64,000 nucleotides of DNA from a virus. The translations under genes were made by a program, and so were the position numbers. The notes under the pieces are model-generated. The model saw only the letters and a program-made list of their open reading frames with translations. It made no database searches and was not told the DNA's origin. Positions 1-9,570 of the stretch are shown here, piece by piece. Where the stretch lies: positions 1 to 64,000 of IMG/VR virus record IMGVR_UViG_3300010391_000222, one strand, 5' to 3'. The stretch's first letter is position 1; each line of letters starts with the position of its first letter.

Positions 1-2
1 CT

Positions 3-293
3 TTAGATTTTAGATTTTCAGGTGAAGATAATTATGCTCTTTCTTTCATAGGTACTCTTACTAGTATAGGTACTGGAGATAATGCGGGTCTACAGGTAAG
101 TCCCGATTATAAAGCAGAGACTGCTGCAGGAGCTATGTGGCAAACAATAGAAGTCTTCGCCACAACGGCCTTTAACGGCGTTGTGAATGGTCCATGGGCA
201 GCTATTAGGTTTATTAAGCCAGGCGCTCAGACAGCTAAAGTAGTAGGGCTTGCCCAAGGTAGGAATAGAGCTAAACCAGCTATTGTAGGTTAA
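3..293 (+). CDS. Partial structural protein, C-terminal end
   Basis: An open frame enters from the left edge and ends at TAA 291-293, giving about 96 residues of the C-terminus. It is Gly/Ala/Thr-rich and contains VSPDYKAE and WAAIRFIKPG. The next gene follows after 11 bases with its own AAGGA ribosome site. The composition and position at the head of a run of fibre and neck genes suggest a beta-rich virion or tail protein. I do not recognise the family, and the N-terminus lies outside the window. Confidence 0.7.
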   Translation, partial: LDFRFSGEDNYALSFIGTLTSIGTGDNAGLQVSPDYKAETAAGAMWQTIEVFATTAFNGVVNGPWAAIRFIKPGAQTAKVVGLAQGRNRAKPAIVG

Positions 294-304
294 AGGATTA
301 CTCC

Positions 305-1552
305 ATGAGTGTTCTCAAACGAGTAGTCAAACGAATAGTTTCTCAACCTCCCGAAAGAATCAATAATAGAATTGTTGATGAATTTAGTGCTGTTCCTGGT
401 CTTGGTCTGGAATATGAAAATGGCATACATCTTGATTTCAGACAAGGTTTAACAGATGGGCATTACATAAAAATACCAGGTAATGATCCTGTAATTTCTC
501 CATTTAGTACTCTTTTTACTTTCACTGGAGATAATCTTTCTTATTATATGGATTCGGCAGGACTATTAATTCCAAGTATTACTAATATTCCTAGATTAGA
601 ATATAATTCTTCAGGAATTTTACTTGGATTATTAATAGAAGGAGCGCGTACAAATCTCGGACTCCAGTCTAATGATATGACAAATGCTGCTTGGGTAAAA
701 ACTACTATGACTACAGCTAAGACTTCTATTGGACCTGATGGTGTTGCGAATAGTGCGACGCGCGTCACGGCATCGGCTGGCAACGGGATGAGTCTTCAGA
801 CCGTCACATCAGCTAGCGCTACACGCGCCTATTCCGTCTGGCTCAAAAGGATCACCGGGACTGGTAATATCGATTTGACGGTCGATAATGGCACCACCTG
901 GACGACCAAGACGATCACGACCTCTTGGGCACGATATGAAATTACGCAAGCTGCTGTAACCAATCCTATTTTCGGTATCCGTATTGTAACAAATACCGAT
1001 GCTATCGATGTCTGGTGCAATCAACTTGAGAGTGCGTCATTTGGTTCAAGTGCAATTCCTACTACATCTGGAAGCGTGGCGAGGGCGGCTGATTTACCCA
1101 AGCGAACAATCGGCTCTGAGTTCTTAGCGAGCGCGGGAACCGTCTTCGCTGAATTCGACCTGCTCTCCGGGCGCAGCGGTGCGGGCCACGTCTTTTCGAT
1201 GAGTAACGGCACCACGAACGAACGCCACTTGGCGCAACTGAGTGCTGGCAACGCGCTTCGTTACTTCATCGCAGACGGTAGCGTAACGCAGGCAGACATA
1301 AATCCTGGCTCGCCTGCACTTGCGACTGTCACGATGACGAAAATGGCGCTCACCTACGCGCTGAATGATGTGAATCTCGTTCTCAACGGCACGAGTCTCG
1401 GAACGGACGCTGTGGCCACGATGCCGACGCCGACGACGTTCAGCCTCGGCGTTGATCAGGCCGATCTGCAACCCCTCTTCGGCCACATCCGCCAGATTCA
1501 TTATTGGCCCGAACGTAAATTAAATTCAGAATTACAAGCAAGGACAACCTAA
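305..1552 (+). CDS. Tail fibre / adhesin with a GC-rich C-terminal domain
   Basis: The 415-residue protein has an N-terminal part of about 110 residues that looks phage-specific. It is followed by GARTNLGLQSNDMTNAAW (from about residue 114), the start of a beta-sandwich module common in phage fibre and adhesin proteins. The C-terminal half is Ser/Thr/Ala/Gly-rich and resembles concanavalin/LamG-like jelly-roll domains, ending near HIRQIHYWPERK. Base composition changes abruptly: codons before about 740 and after about 1500 are AT-rich, while those between are GC-rich. This suggests a swapped-in receptor-binding tip. The start has AAGGA upstream, and the stop overlaps the next ATG. The fibre role is inferred from domain type and neighbours. 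Confidence 0.6.
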   Translation: MSVLKRVVKRIVSQPPERINNRIVDEFSAVPGLGLEYENGIHLDFRQGLTDGHYIKIPGNDPVISPFSTLFTFTGDNLSYYMDSAGLLIPSITNIPRLEYNSSGILLGLLIEGARTNLGLQSNDMTNAAWVKTTMTTAKTSIGPDGVANSATRVTASAGNGMSLQTVTSASATRAYSVWLKRITGTGNIDLTVDNGTTWTTKTITTSWARYEITQAAVTNPIFGIRIVTNTDAIDVWCNQLESASFGSSAIPTTSGSVARAADLPKRTIGSEFLASAGTVFAEFDLLSGRSGAGHVFSMSNGTTNERHLAQLSAGNALRYFIADGSVTQADINPGSPALATVTMTKMALTYALNDVNLVLNGTSLGTDAVATMPTPTTFSLGVDQADLQPLFGHIRQIHYWPERKLNSELQARTT

Positions 1553-2262
1553 TGGCACCTTCTGGTTCAAAGACTTTTAGTTTTCCTGTAGATAATATCA
1601 TTAGAGATGCCATACAAATGGTAGGCGGAGAATGGACTAATGCCGAAGAACAGGATTCAGCACGTAGTTCATTGAATTTACTTCTTCTTGAACTTATAAA
1701 TAAGGATGCTCCTCTTGGTTCTATAAAGGAATATAATGTCAGTGTAGGAACTTCAGATGCTAGTTTCCCCGTAGAAAATGGGACAGTAGGCATATTAGAT
1801 GTCTTATGCCGGACCAGTAATGTAGTATCTGTAGGAACTATTTCTACAGAATATGGCAACGGTTATACCGATATTACTATGGCTCGTATGTCTTTTCTTG
1901 AATTTCATACGATAAGCGATAAACAGAAAAGTTCTAGACCTACTAGTTTTATGACTACAGTAAGTGGGCAACAACTACAACTTAATATATGGCCTATAAA
2001 TAATACTGTACCAAGACATCTTTATTATTATGCAATTGTTCAACCAGATGTAGTTACAAAGAATTATCAAGACCTTGATATTATGAATAGATACTTACCT
2101 GCAGTAGTCGAAGGACTAGCCTATAGAATAGGGAAGAAACGCAAGGGAATTTCTAGCGAAAGATTACAGATGATCAAGGTAGATTATAAGGAACATCTTC
2201 AGGAAGCATTTGATGCTGATCGCGAACGTACAAGCGTATTCTTGCGACCTATCATAAGGTAA
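1552..2262 (+). CDS. Head-tail adaptor / neck-like protein
   Basis: The 236-residue protein opens with FSFPVDNIIRDAIQMVGG and then ARSSLNLLLLELINKDAPLG. This matches the N-terminal pattern of podovirus neck proteins of the P22 gp4 / adaptor type, in which a helical bundle docks under the portal. The remainder alternates beta strands (DASFPVENGTVGILDV) with a closing basic helix (RIGKKRKGISSERLQMIK). It starts by overlapping the stop of the fibre gene and is followed by three small paralogues. The family call rests on the N-terminal motif and the length, which suits the group. A second, divergent candidate lies at 11663. Confidence 0.55.
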   Translation: MAPSGSKTFSFPVDNIIRDAIQMVGGEWTNAEEQDSARSSLNLLLLELINKDAPLGSIKEYNVSVGTSDASFPVENGTVGILDVLCRTSNVVSVGTISTEYGNGYTDITMARMSFLEFHTISDKQKSSRPTSFMTTVSGQQLQLNIWPINNTVPRHLYYYAIVQPDVVTKNYQDLDIMNRYLPAVVEGLAYRIGKKRKGISSERLQMIKVDYKEHLQEAFDADRERTSVFLRPIIR

Positions 2263-2278
2263 TAAGGAGTGGATTAGT

Positions 2279-2749
2279 GTGGCATTTCGTCCTCAAATCT
2301 ATAGAACTACACGGAAAGGAAAAGAAGGACGTTTTGCTAAGGGTAAACATGCAGTAGGAATTTGTCATAGGTCTGGATTTAAGGTTCCTTATATAGAACT
2401 TAAATTTGAACCTGGGACAAGTTTTTTAGTACATAGGTCTGAAAACGACTGGGAAAACTCTTTAGTAACACATCCTCAGAATTTTCCTCCTGAAAAGAAG
2501 ATCGAACGTATTGCACTTAGATGGTCATTTGGTGATTCTAAAATATCTGTAGGGTCTGTAGTATCTGCTAAACAATTATTCTTACCTAGTCATGCTTCTG
2601 TTTCTAATCAATTTATTCAGTATGCACAATTAAGTATTTCTACTGGGGTATCAATTGTAGCAAGTGTAGGTACTGGGGTATCGGATGGATTATTATTTAA
2701 TAGTGTAAATAACAGTATGTACTATTTGATTATTTTCCCAGGTATTTAA
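2279..2749 (+). CDS. Small structural protein, paralogue 1 of 3
   Basis: The 156-residue protein starts at GTG behind AAGGAG. Its core, RFAKGKHAVGICHRSGFK through FEPGTSFLVHRSEND and LVTHPQNFPP, resembles a widespread phage protein whose zinc-ribbon-like form has CDRSGF...HPQ. Here only one Cys of the usual pairs remains. The C-terminal half (LSIGTIV-like strands, then SNQFIQYAQLSISTGVS) is beta-rich and suits a decoration or fibre role. The next two genes repeat the same core, so this is a local duplication. Exact virion position is unknown. Confidence 0.6.
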   Translation: MAFRPQIYRTTRKGKEGRFAKGKHAVGICHRSGFKVPYIELKFEPGTSFLVHRSENDWENSLVTHPQNFPPEKKIERIALRWSFGDSKISVGSVVSAKQLFLPSHASVSNQFIQYAQLSISTGVSIVASVGTGVSDGLLFNSVNNSMYYLIIFPGI

Positions 2750-2751
2750 TT

Positions 2752-3123
2752 ATGGTAGTAATAAGAAGAAGTTTTAGTATTGGTCAAAAAGGAGGAGCAT
2801 TTGCAAAAGGACGAAAGGCTATTGCAATTGATCAAAGAACTGGTTTTAAAAAATTGCAAAGAGATATGTTATTTGAACCTGGCACTAATTATTTTATGCA
2901 TAAGGAAGAATCAGACGGAAAGCATAATCTTGTAACAGATAAACTTAATTATATAAGTGATAAAATGAAGGAACCAGAAGCAATAGGATTGAAGTATCCT
3001 AGTCTTGATGTAGCTCTTAGTATTGGAACAATTGTTTCTGCAGATAGTTTAGCTTTAGATGGTCCAAGACCTTTAGGTACTAATTTTTATCAATTCTATA
3101 GTGGTACTAGTTTAGGATTATGA
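2752..3123 (+). CDS. Small structural protein, paralogue 2 of 3
   Basis: The 123-residue protein shares the same core as its neighbours: FAKGRKAIAIDQRTGFK, FEPGTNYFMHKEESDG and a DKLNY segment replacing HPQN. The remaining Cys of the CxRSGF motif is changed to Asp, so it cannot bind zinc through this motif. It is shorter than its sisters because most of the C-terminal beta region is missing. It starts 2 bases after the previous stop and overlaps the next ATG by four bases, so the trio is translated together. Confidence 0.6.
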   Translation: MVVIRRSFSIGQKGGAFAKGRKAIAIDQRTGFKKLQRDMLFEPGTNYFMHKEESDGKHNLVTDKLNYISDKMKEPEAIGLKYPSLDVALSIGTIVSADSLALDGPRPLGTNFYQFYSGTSLGL

Positions 3124-3557
3124 AAATAAAGCATAGAGGGAAACCATTTGCAAAAGGACGAGATGCAGTAGCTATTTGTCAACGATCAGGTTTTAAATAT
3201 CTTCAATCTGAAATGGTATTTGAACCAGGAACTAATTATTTTGTTCATAGAAGTGAAACAGATGGTTTTAAAAATTTAGTCGATGATCCATTGAATTATG
3301 CACCAAAGAAGATGAGAAGACCGGAATTAATTTCACTTAGATATTCTTTTCCAGAAGATAAGTTATCTATAGGAACTATTGTAAGTGCAGAACAATTATT
3401 TTTACCAAGTTATGCTTCAGTCTCTAATCAGTTTATACAGTATGCCGTAGTCAGTATAGGTTCTGGAGTATCGGGAGTAGTTTCGACTGCACGAGCAGCT
3501 AAGTTCTCTTCTAGTGCAAATAGTCAGTATGTATTAGTGATTTTCCAAGGAATATAA
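3120..3557 (+). CDS. Small structural protein, paralogue 3 of 3
   Basis: The 145-residue protein contains FAKGRDAVAICQRSGFK, FEPGTNYFVHRSETDG and DDPLNYAPKKM. Its C-terminus (AEQLFLPSYASVSNQFIQYA) is nearly the same as paralogue 1, whereas paralogue 2 lost it. The ATG overlaps the preceding TGA. Paralogues 1 and 3 both end in IIFPGI/VIFQGI, which suggests that an end motif is functionally constrained. Likely a virion component; no enzymatic motif is visible. Confidence 0.6.
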   Translation: MKIKHRGKPFAKGRDAVAICQRSGFKYLQSEMVFEPGTNYFVHRSETDGFKNLVDDPLNYAPKKMRRPELISLRYSFPEDKLSIGTIVSAEQLFLPSYASVSNQFIQYAVVSIGSGVSGVVSTARAAKFSSSANSQYVLVIFQGI

Positions 3558-3564
3558 ATTATAA

Positions 3565-5997
3565 ATGGCTAATAATATAATAATTAAAGATGGAAATGAC
3601 GTAAGTAGGACACTACATACTGTAGAAGATTCTACTAGTGCTCATTTTAATCAAAGTATTCCTACGGATGTCTCGGGTCATGTAGCTTCTATTGTCTCGG
3701 GAGCAGGTCAAGCTGCTCAGAGCGGTATGGGTGGTCTAGTAGTAGCTTTGCACCCTTCTAGTCCGGTGCCTGCTGGAACTAATTTCATAGGCGCAGTAAG
3801 CGTCAGAGGCAACGTTTCTATTGATGATAAAGTTTCTGTAGCAGGAAGAGTAAGCGCACATCAAGATGGTACTTGGGATGTAAATGCTTCAGTTGTAGGA
3901 CTTGTAAGTATCAATGGTCCATTACCTGCTGGTACCAATTTACTTGGTAAGGTTTCTATTGCTGATTCTATAATAGGAGTTTCTGTAAAAGATAGTACTC
4001 TTGCAATTACTCAAAGTGGCCCTTGGAGAGTTTCTGTAACCGATCCTCTACCTGCCGGTACTAATCTTATAGGTGCTGTTTCTATTAGAGGCAATATTCT
4101 TGGTTCAGTATCAATTAGTAATATTGCAGATGTCTCTGTCCAAGATAACGCGCCCGTAAGTGTACGAGGAGGAGTTCTCGGTGCTGTATCGCTAGGCGGA
4201 GGTACTGCTATTATAGGCAAGGTTTCATTAGCTGGGATTAATCCTGTATCTGTAGCAGGTAATATTCCAGGTATAGACAGTGCTATTACTGTAGGTACTC
4301 ATGCAGTTACACAGTCTGGTACCTGGACTGTACAACCAGGAAATACTGCCAATACTACACCTTGGCTAGTATCGATAGGCGGTAATGTCTCTTTGAGTGA
4401 TAACGCACCTGTTTCTGTAAGAGGAGGAGTTTTAGGTGCTGTATCGCTAGGCGGCGGTACTGCCATTATAGGTAAAGTATCACTAGCAGGTATTAATCCA
4501 GTTTCTGTAGCAGGCAATATTCCAGGTATAGACAATGCTATTACTGTAGGTACTCATGCAGTTACACAGAGTGGTACTTGGACTGTACAACCTGGAAATA
4601 CTGCGAATACTACTCCTTGGCTTGTTTCAGTTGGTGGCAATGTCTCTCTTAGTGATAATGCGCCAGTCTCCGTAAGAGGCGGAAGAGTTTCTATTGCAGA
4701 TAGTACTCTTGTTGTTACTCAAAGTGGTACTTGGACTGTTCAACCAGGTAATACCGCCAATACTACTCCCTGGCTTGTTTCAGTAGGTGGCAATGTTTCT
4801 CTTTCAGATAATGCTCCAGTTTCTGTACGCGGTGGTGTCCTGGGAGCAGTATCATTAGGTGGTGGTACTGCTCAAATAGGTAGAGTTTCTGTCTTTGTAG
4901 ATCAAGTACCGTTCAATGTTTCGGTAATGAATTCTTTGCCTGTACCCGTAAGTATTGTAGCCGGTAAGGTATCTATACAAGGTATTTCTCAAGTATCGGT
5001 AGCTGGTTCCGTTACAGTAGCTCCTCCTACAAATACTGGTGCTGCAGTAGGTGCAGGTGCTTTCTTTGTAGGGGGTACCGATGGAGCAAATTTAAGAGGT
5101 TTACTTACAGATGCTTCAGGACGTTTGGTAGTACACGTAAGCAATACGGCTCCTGGTGGGGCTGCAGGTAGTACACAAGTAGTTTCTATTGGTGGAGCAG
5201 TAAGCAATCAAGCTGTCCAGATAGCTTTTACTGATGGCACTAATGCAAGAACACCTTTGGTTAATACTGGTGGAAATATTCTTGTCCATGTCTGTAATGC
5301 ACAACCTACTCCTTCCGGTATTACTCAAATGGTCTCTATTGACGGAGCAGTAAGTACTCAAGCTGTACAAGTAGCTTTTACAGATGGAACTAATGCAAAA
5401 ACTCCGTTAGTAGATGTAAGCGGTGTAATAAGAACAACAGGGTATACATTTACAAGTCAATATATTTTTACGAGACCTGCAGATACTACTGCTTATGCAG
5501 GACCTACTGCAGCATTTCCAGGTACTGCAGGAGACTTAATTGCCAATAGTACTACAAATACTGCAGTAGTTCCACTTAAATTTAAAGTAGCAAGAGTGCC
5601 TGGGGGTATAGCATATATTCGTAGAGCACGTTTGTTCAGAACAGGTACTGCTGCTGCTGCTAATATACATAATGTAGCTACTGCTTTACGATTACATATA
5701 TTTAATACTACGAATGAAGTAAGTGTAGCTACTGGCGATAATGTAGCAATGAAGGCTTCTCCTGTAAGTGTTTATAGAGGACATATTGATCTTTTGCTAC
5801 CAGTTAGTGTCATTGGCATTAGAACTGGTGGAGGTACTTCGGTAGCTTATTATCAAGGTGTTCCGGCAGGTTCTAGTGAAATTATTTGTCATTTAAGTTC
5901 TAATCAAGTTTCAATACAAGCTTTACTTGAATCAAGAGGTGCTTGGACACCAATTTCAGGAGAGATTTTTACTACACAATTAGACGTATTTCAATAA
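3565..5997 (+). CDS. Giant repeat tail / adhesion protein A
   Basis: The 810-residue protein is almost wholly Ser/Val/Gly/Thr. It opens with NNIIIKDGNDVSRTLHTVED, shared with the protein at 6634. It then carries repeated modules: VTQSGTWTVQPGNTANTTPW three times, VSLSDNAPVSVRGG, VLGAVSLGGGTA and TQxVSIxGAVSxQAVQ. The final 190 residues are non-repetitive (GYTFTSQYIFTRPADTTAYAG onward) and look like a folded tip. The TQSGTW-type repeat is known from phage and environmental surface proteins, where it forms beta-structured stalks. The protein is probably a trimeric fibre or adhesion shaft; receptor specificity would sit in the C-terminal tip. Confidence 0.65.
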   Translation: MANNIIIKDGNDVSRTLHTVEDSTSAHFNQSIPTDVSGHVASIVSGAGQAAQSGMGGLVVALHPSSPVPAGTNFIGAVSVRGNVSIDDKVSVAGRVSAHQDGTWDVNASVVGLVSINGPLPAGTNLLGKVSIADSIIGVSVKDSTLAITQSGPWRVSVTDPLPAGTNLIGAVSIRGNILGSVSISNIADVSVQDNAPVSVRGGVLGAVSLGGGTAIIGKVSLAGINPVSVAGNIPGIDSAITVGTHAVTQSGTWTVQPGNTANTTPWLVSIGGNVSLSDNAPVSVRGGVLGAVSLGGGTAIIGKVSLAGINPVSVAGNIPGIDNAITVGTHAVTQSGTWTVQPGNTANTTPWLVSVGGNVSLSDNAPVSVRGGRVSIADSTLVVTQSGTWTVQPGNTANTTPWLVSVGGNVSLSDNAPVSVRGGVLGAVSLGGGTAQIGRVSVFVDQVPFNVSVMNSLPVPVSIVAGKVSIQGISQVSVAGSVTVAPPTNTGAAVGAGAFFVGGTDGANLRGLLTDASGRLVVHVSNTAPGGAAGSTQVVSIGGAVSNQAVQIAFTDGTNARTPLVNTGGNILVHVCNAQPTPSGITQMVSIDGAVSTQAVQVAFTDGTNAKTPLVDVSGVIRTTGYTFTSQYIFTRPADTTAYAGPTAAFPGTAGDLIANSTTNTAVVPLKFKVARVPGGIAYIRRARLFRTGTAAAANIHNVATALRLHIFNTTNEVSVATGDNVAMKASPVSVYRGHIDLLLPVSVIGIRTGGGTSVAYYQGVPAGSSEIICHLSSNQVSIQALLESRGAWTPISGEIFTTQLDVFQ

Positions 5998-8900
5998 TAA
6001 AAGGATATAATATTATGCCAGGACCACCTCCAGATAGTTTTATAGCTTATAAAAATATTTATTTTGGTACTGGAGTATCAGGTAATGAAACAATACCTGA
6101 ACGTGCTAATTTTTTAACAATAGAAGTAATGGCTCCAGGCGGCAACGGAGGTACTGCCAATGCTTTATGGGGAGGTGGTGGTGGATCGGGAGCAGGAGCA
6201 AGCGATAAACTTTTTATATTAGGTGCTTCTGATGCAGGAAGACAAATATTTTATCAAGTAGGTGGTAGAAGTGGAGAAAATTCATTTGTTACTGGTAGTT
6301 TAGAAATAGAAGGAAGTGTCTCTATTCTTTGTAGTTCTGGTATCAATGGTTTAAATGGCGTAGATGGTGGTGCAGGAGGAAGTCCTGGGGGAAATGGATA
6401 TGGAGGAGATAATAATTATACAGGTGTGGTTGGAGAACCGGGAGTTTTTGTTGGTGATGGCGGTTTTGGTGGAGTTAGAGGATATGTTCCAGTTAGTTAT
6501 GATGTATACCCTTATGTCTCTGCTTCACCAGAACAAGGAGAAGGTGGTTCGGGCGGAAGTACTGATATTATGCCAGGAGAAATTGCAAAATCTGGATTTA
6601 TTTCATTTAAATTTTCTTAATTAGGATAAACTTATGGCTAACAATATTACAGTAAAAGACTCTACTGGTACTACTAAGACAATTCATACAGTAGAAGATT
6701 CTACTAGTGCTCATTTTAATATGTCTGTTCCTGTAGACGTAAGTGGGCATACTGCGACTGTAGTATCTGGTAGCGGTCAAGCAGCTACAACAGGAATGGG
6801 TGGTCTAGTAGTAGCTTTACATCCTTCTAGTCCATTACCAGTAGGTACTAATTTACTTGGAGGAGTATCTGTAAGAGGTATTGTTACAGTAGCTGGTCCA
6901 GTATCTATTGGTGGCAATATTCCAGGTATTGATTCTGCAATTACAGTAAATGCTCATGCAGTAACTCAAAGTGGCCCTTGGAGAGTATCGGTAACTGATC
7001 CTTTGCCTGCAGGAACTAATCTAATAGGTGCAGTAAGCATTAGAGGTAATGTAAGTATAGACGATAAGGTTTCTGTAGCAGGTTTAGTTAGCGCACATCA
7101 AGATGGGACATGGAATGTAATTTCTAATACGCAATTAGTCTCTATTGGTGGAGCAACTAGTATTCAAGCATATCCTATAGCGGGTAAAGATACTGCTGGA
7201 GATGCAAGAATTCCATTAATGACTACTGGTGGTGCTCTAATTGTCCATGTAAGTAATACTGCGCCAGGAGGTGCTGCAGGCAGTACTCAAATGGTCTCTA
7301 TTGGCGGAGCGACTAGTGTTCAAGCTGTTCAGATAGCAGGTAAAGATACGGCAGGTAATGCTAGAAGTCCTTTGATGTTTACCGATGGTACTTTATTGGT
7401 TCATGTCTGTAATGCGCAACCTACGCCAACTGGTACAACTCAAATGGTCTCTATTGGTGGAGCAGTAAGCAATCAAGCTGTACAAATAGCAGGCAAAGAT
7501 ACTGCTGGTGATGCAAGAATTCCATTAATGACTACTGGTGGTGCTCTAATTGTCCATGTAAGTAATACTGCGCCAGGAGGTGCTGCAGGCAGTACTCAAA
7601 TGGTTTCCATAGGAGGTACTGTCTCAAATCAGGCAGTACAAGTAGCATTTACAGATGGAACAAATGCAAGAACACCTTATTCAGATTCTAGTGGTATTCA
7701 AAGAGTATCTGTAATGGACAGTACTCTTGCAGTTACGCAATCGGGTACGTGGACGGTACAACCGGGCAATACTGCGAATACTACTCCCTGGTTGGTATCG
7801 GTAGGAGGTAATGTATCTCTAAGCGATAATGCTCCCGTAAGTGTAAGGGGCGGTATCCTTGGTGCTGTATCGCTAGGCGGAGGTACTGCTCAAATAGGTA
7901 GAGTTTCTGTCTTTGTAGATCAAGTACCGTTCAATGTTTCTGTAATGAACTCCTTGCCTGTACCTGTAAGCATTGTAGGTGGTGTCCTTGGTGCAGTATC
8001 GCTAGGCGGTGGCACTGCCATTATAGGCAAAGTATCGCTAGCAGGCATTAATCCAGTAAGTGTAGCAGGCAATATACCCGGTATAGACAGTGCCATTACT
8101 GTAGGTACTCATGCAGTTACACAGTCTGGTACCTGGACTGTTCAACCGGGCAATACCGCCAATACTACTCCCTGGCTTGTTTCAGTTGGTGGCAATGTTT
8201 CCTTAAGTGACAATGCTCCAGTAAGTGTTCGAGGCGGCAGAGTTTCTATTGCCGATAGTACTCTCGCGGCTACACAGTCAGGTACATGGACAGTACAGCC
8301 AGGTAATACAGCTAATACAACTCCATGGCTAGTATCTGTAGGAGGTAATGTCTCTCTTAGTGACAATGCGCCTGTTTCTGTACGTGGAGGTGTCCTAGGT
8401 GCAGTATCTCTAGGTGGTGGTACGGCACAAATAGGCAGGGTAAGTGTCTTTGTAGACCAAGTACCCTTTAATGTTTCTGTAATGAATACCTTGCCTGTAC
8501 CTGTATCAATAGTTGGTGGAATTATAAATACTATTCAACAAGTATCTCTTGGAGGAGGTACTGCTACTATTGGTAAACTAGGGGTTAATACAGATAAAGT
8601 TGTTATAGGTGCTGTATCTATAGCAGATACTACTCATGCAGTTACACAGTCTGGTACTTGGACTGTTCAGCCTGGCAATACGGCTAATACTACGCCTTGG
8701 TTGGTATCTGTAGGCGGCAACGTATCTCTTTCGGATAACGCACCCGTGAGTGTCCGTGGTGGACGGGTTTCTATTGCAGATAGTACTCTTGCTGTTACTG
8801 AATCAGGCACATGGACTGTTCAACCGGGCAATACCGCCAATACTACGCCGTGGCTAGTCTCAGTAAATGGTCCATTGCCTGCAGGTACTAATTTGCTTGG

Positions 8901-9570
8901 TAGAGTTTCTCTTGAAGGTTCTTTACCTGTAACTGGTATTACTCAAATGGTCTCTATTGGTGGAGCAGTAAGCAATCAGGCTGTCCAGATAGCATTTACA
9001 GATGGTACCAATGCAAGAACCCCTCTTACTACTACTACAGGTATTCAAATAGCTCATGTCTCGAATGTTTTACCTGATCATGGAGTAACTCAGAGTGGTA
9101 CTTGGACCGTCCAACCTGGGAATACAGCCAATACAACTCCATGGCTTGTTTCAGTTGGTGGTAATGTATCTCTTAGTGACAATGCTCCTGTAAGTGTCAG
9201 AGGTGGTGTCCTTGGTGCTGTCTCTATTGGCGGCGGTACTGCTCAAATAGGTCGTGTAAGTGTCTTTGTAGATCAAGTACCCTTTAATGTCTCGGTAATG
9301 AACTCTTTACCTGTACCTACAAGTGTAGTAGGAGGAGTTCTAAATGCTGTTTCTATTGGTGGGGGTACTGCACAGATTGGCAGGGTAAGTGTCTTTGTAG
9401 ATCAAGTACCCTTTAATGTCTCTGTAATGAACTCTTTGCCTGTGCCCGTGAGTATTGTAGGCGGTAAGGTACATGTAAGTAATATTCTTCCCGATCACGG
9501 AGTTACTCAATCAGGTACTTGGACTGTTCAGCCAGGAAATACACCAAATACTGCTCCTTGGTTAACTACA
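4303..9570 (+). repeat. Coding repeat array within the two giant fibre genes
   Basis: Ten copies of the TQSGTWTVQPGNTANTTPW module begin near 4310, 4562, 4716, 7737, 8117, 8273, 8640, 8796, 9088 and 9508. Protein copies are nearly identical, yet the codons differ from copy to copy: the Thr-Gln-Ser start is written ACACAGTCT, ACACAGAGT, ACTCAAAGT, ACGCAATCG and ACACAGTCA. Other module types (SLSDNAPVSVRGG; FVDQVPFNVSVMN) behave the same way. Confidence 0.85.
6015..6620 (+). CDS. Glycine-rich fibre tip protein
   Basis: The 201-residue product starts at ATG 6015 behind AAGGA; upstream in-frame codons overlap the previous gene and lack a ribosome site, so I reject the longer start. It holds strongly Gly-rich tracts (GGGGGSGAGASDK, DGGAGGSPGGNGYGGDNN, GDGGFGGVRGY), like the polyglycine-sandwich adhesin tips of T-even gp38 and the collagen-like phage fibre ends. 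It lies between the two giant repeat proteins. The role in receptor contact is inferred from composition and position. Confidence 0.6.
   Translation: MPGPPPDSFIAYKNIYFGTGVSGNETIPERANFLTIEVMAPGGNGGTANALWGGGGGSGAGASDKLFILGASDAGRQIFYQVGGRSGENSFVTGSLEIEGSVSILCSSGINGLNGVDGGAGGSPGGNGYGGDNNYTGVVGEPGVFVGDGGFGGVRGYVPVSYDVYPYVSASPEQGEGGSGGSTDIMPGEIAKSGFISFKFS

Noticed and set aside
6364-6624. 86-codon plus-strand frame in the glycine-rich fibre gene
   Set aside because: It is the shifted reading of Gly codons; it repeats Met/Glu/Val by composition and has no own ribosome site.
4303-9570. CRISPR-like or tandem DNA repeat array
   Set aside because: The periodicity is in the protein. DNA copies differ in synonymous codons, and the units are in frame and of uneven spacing.
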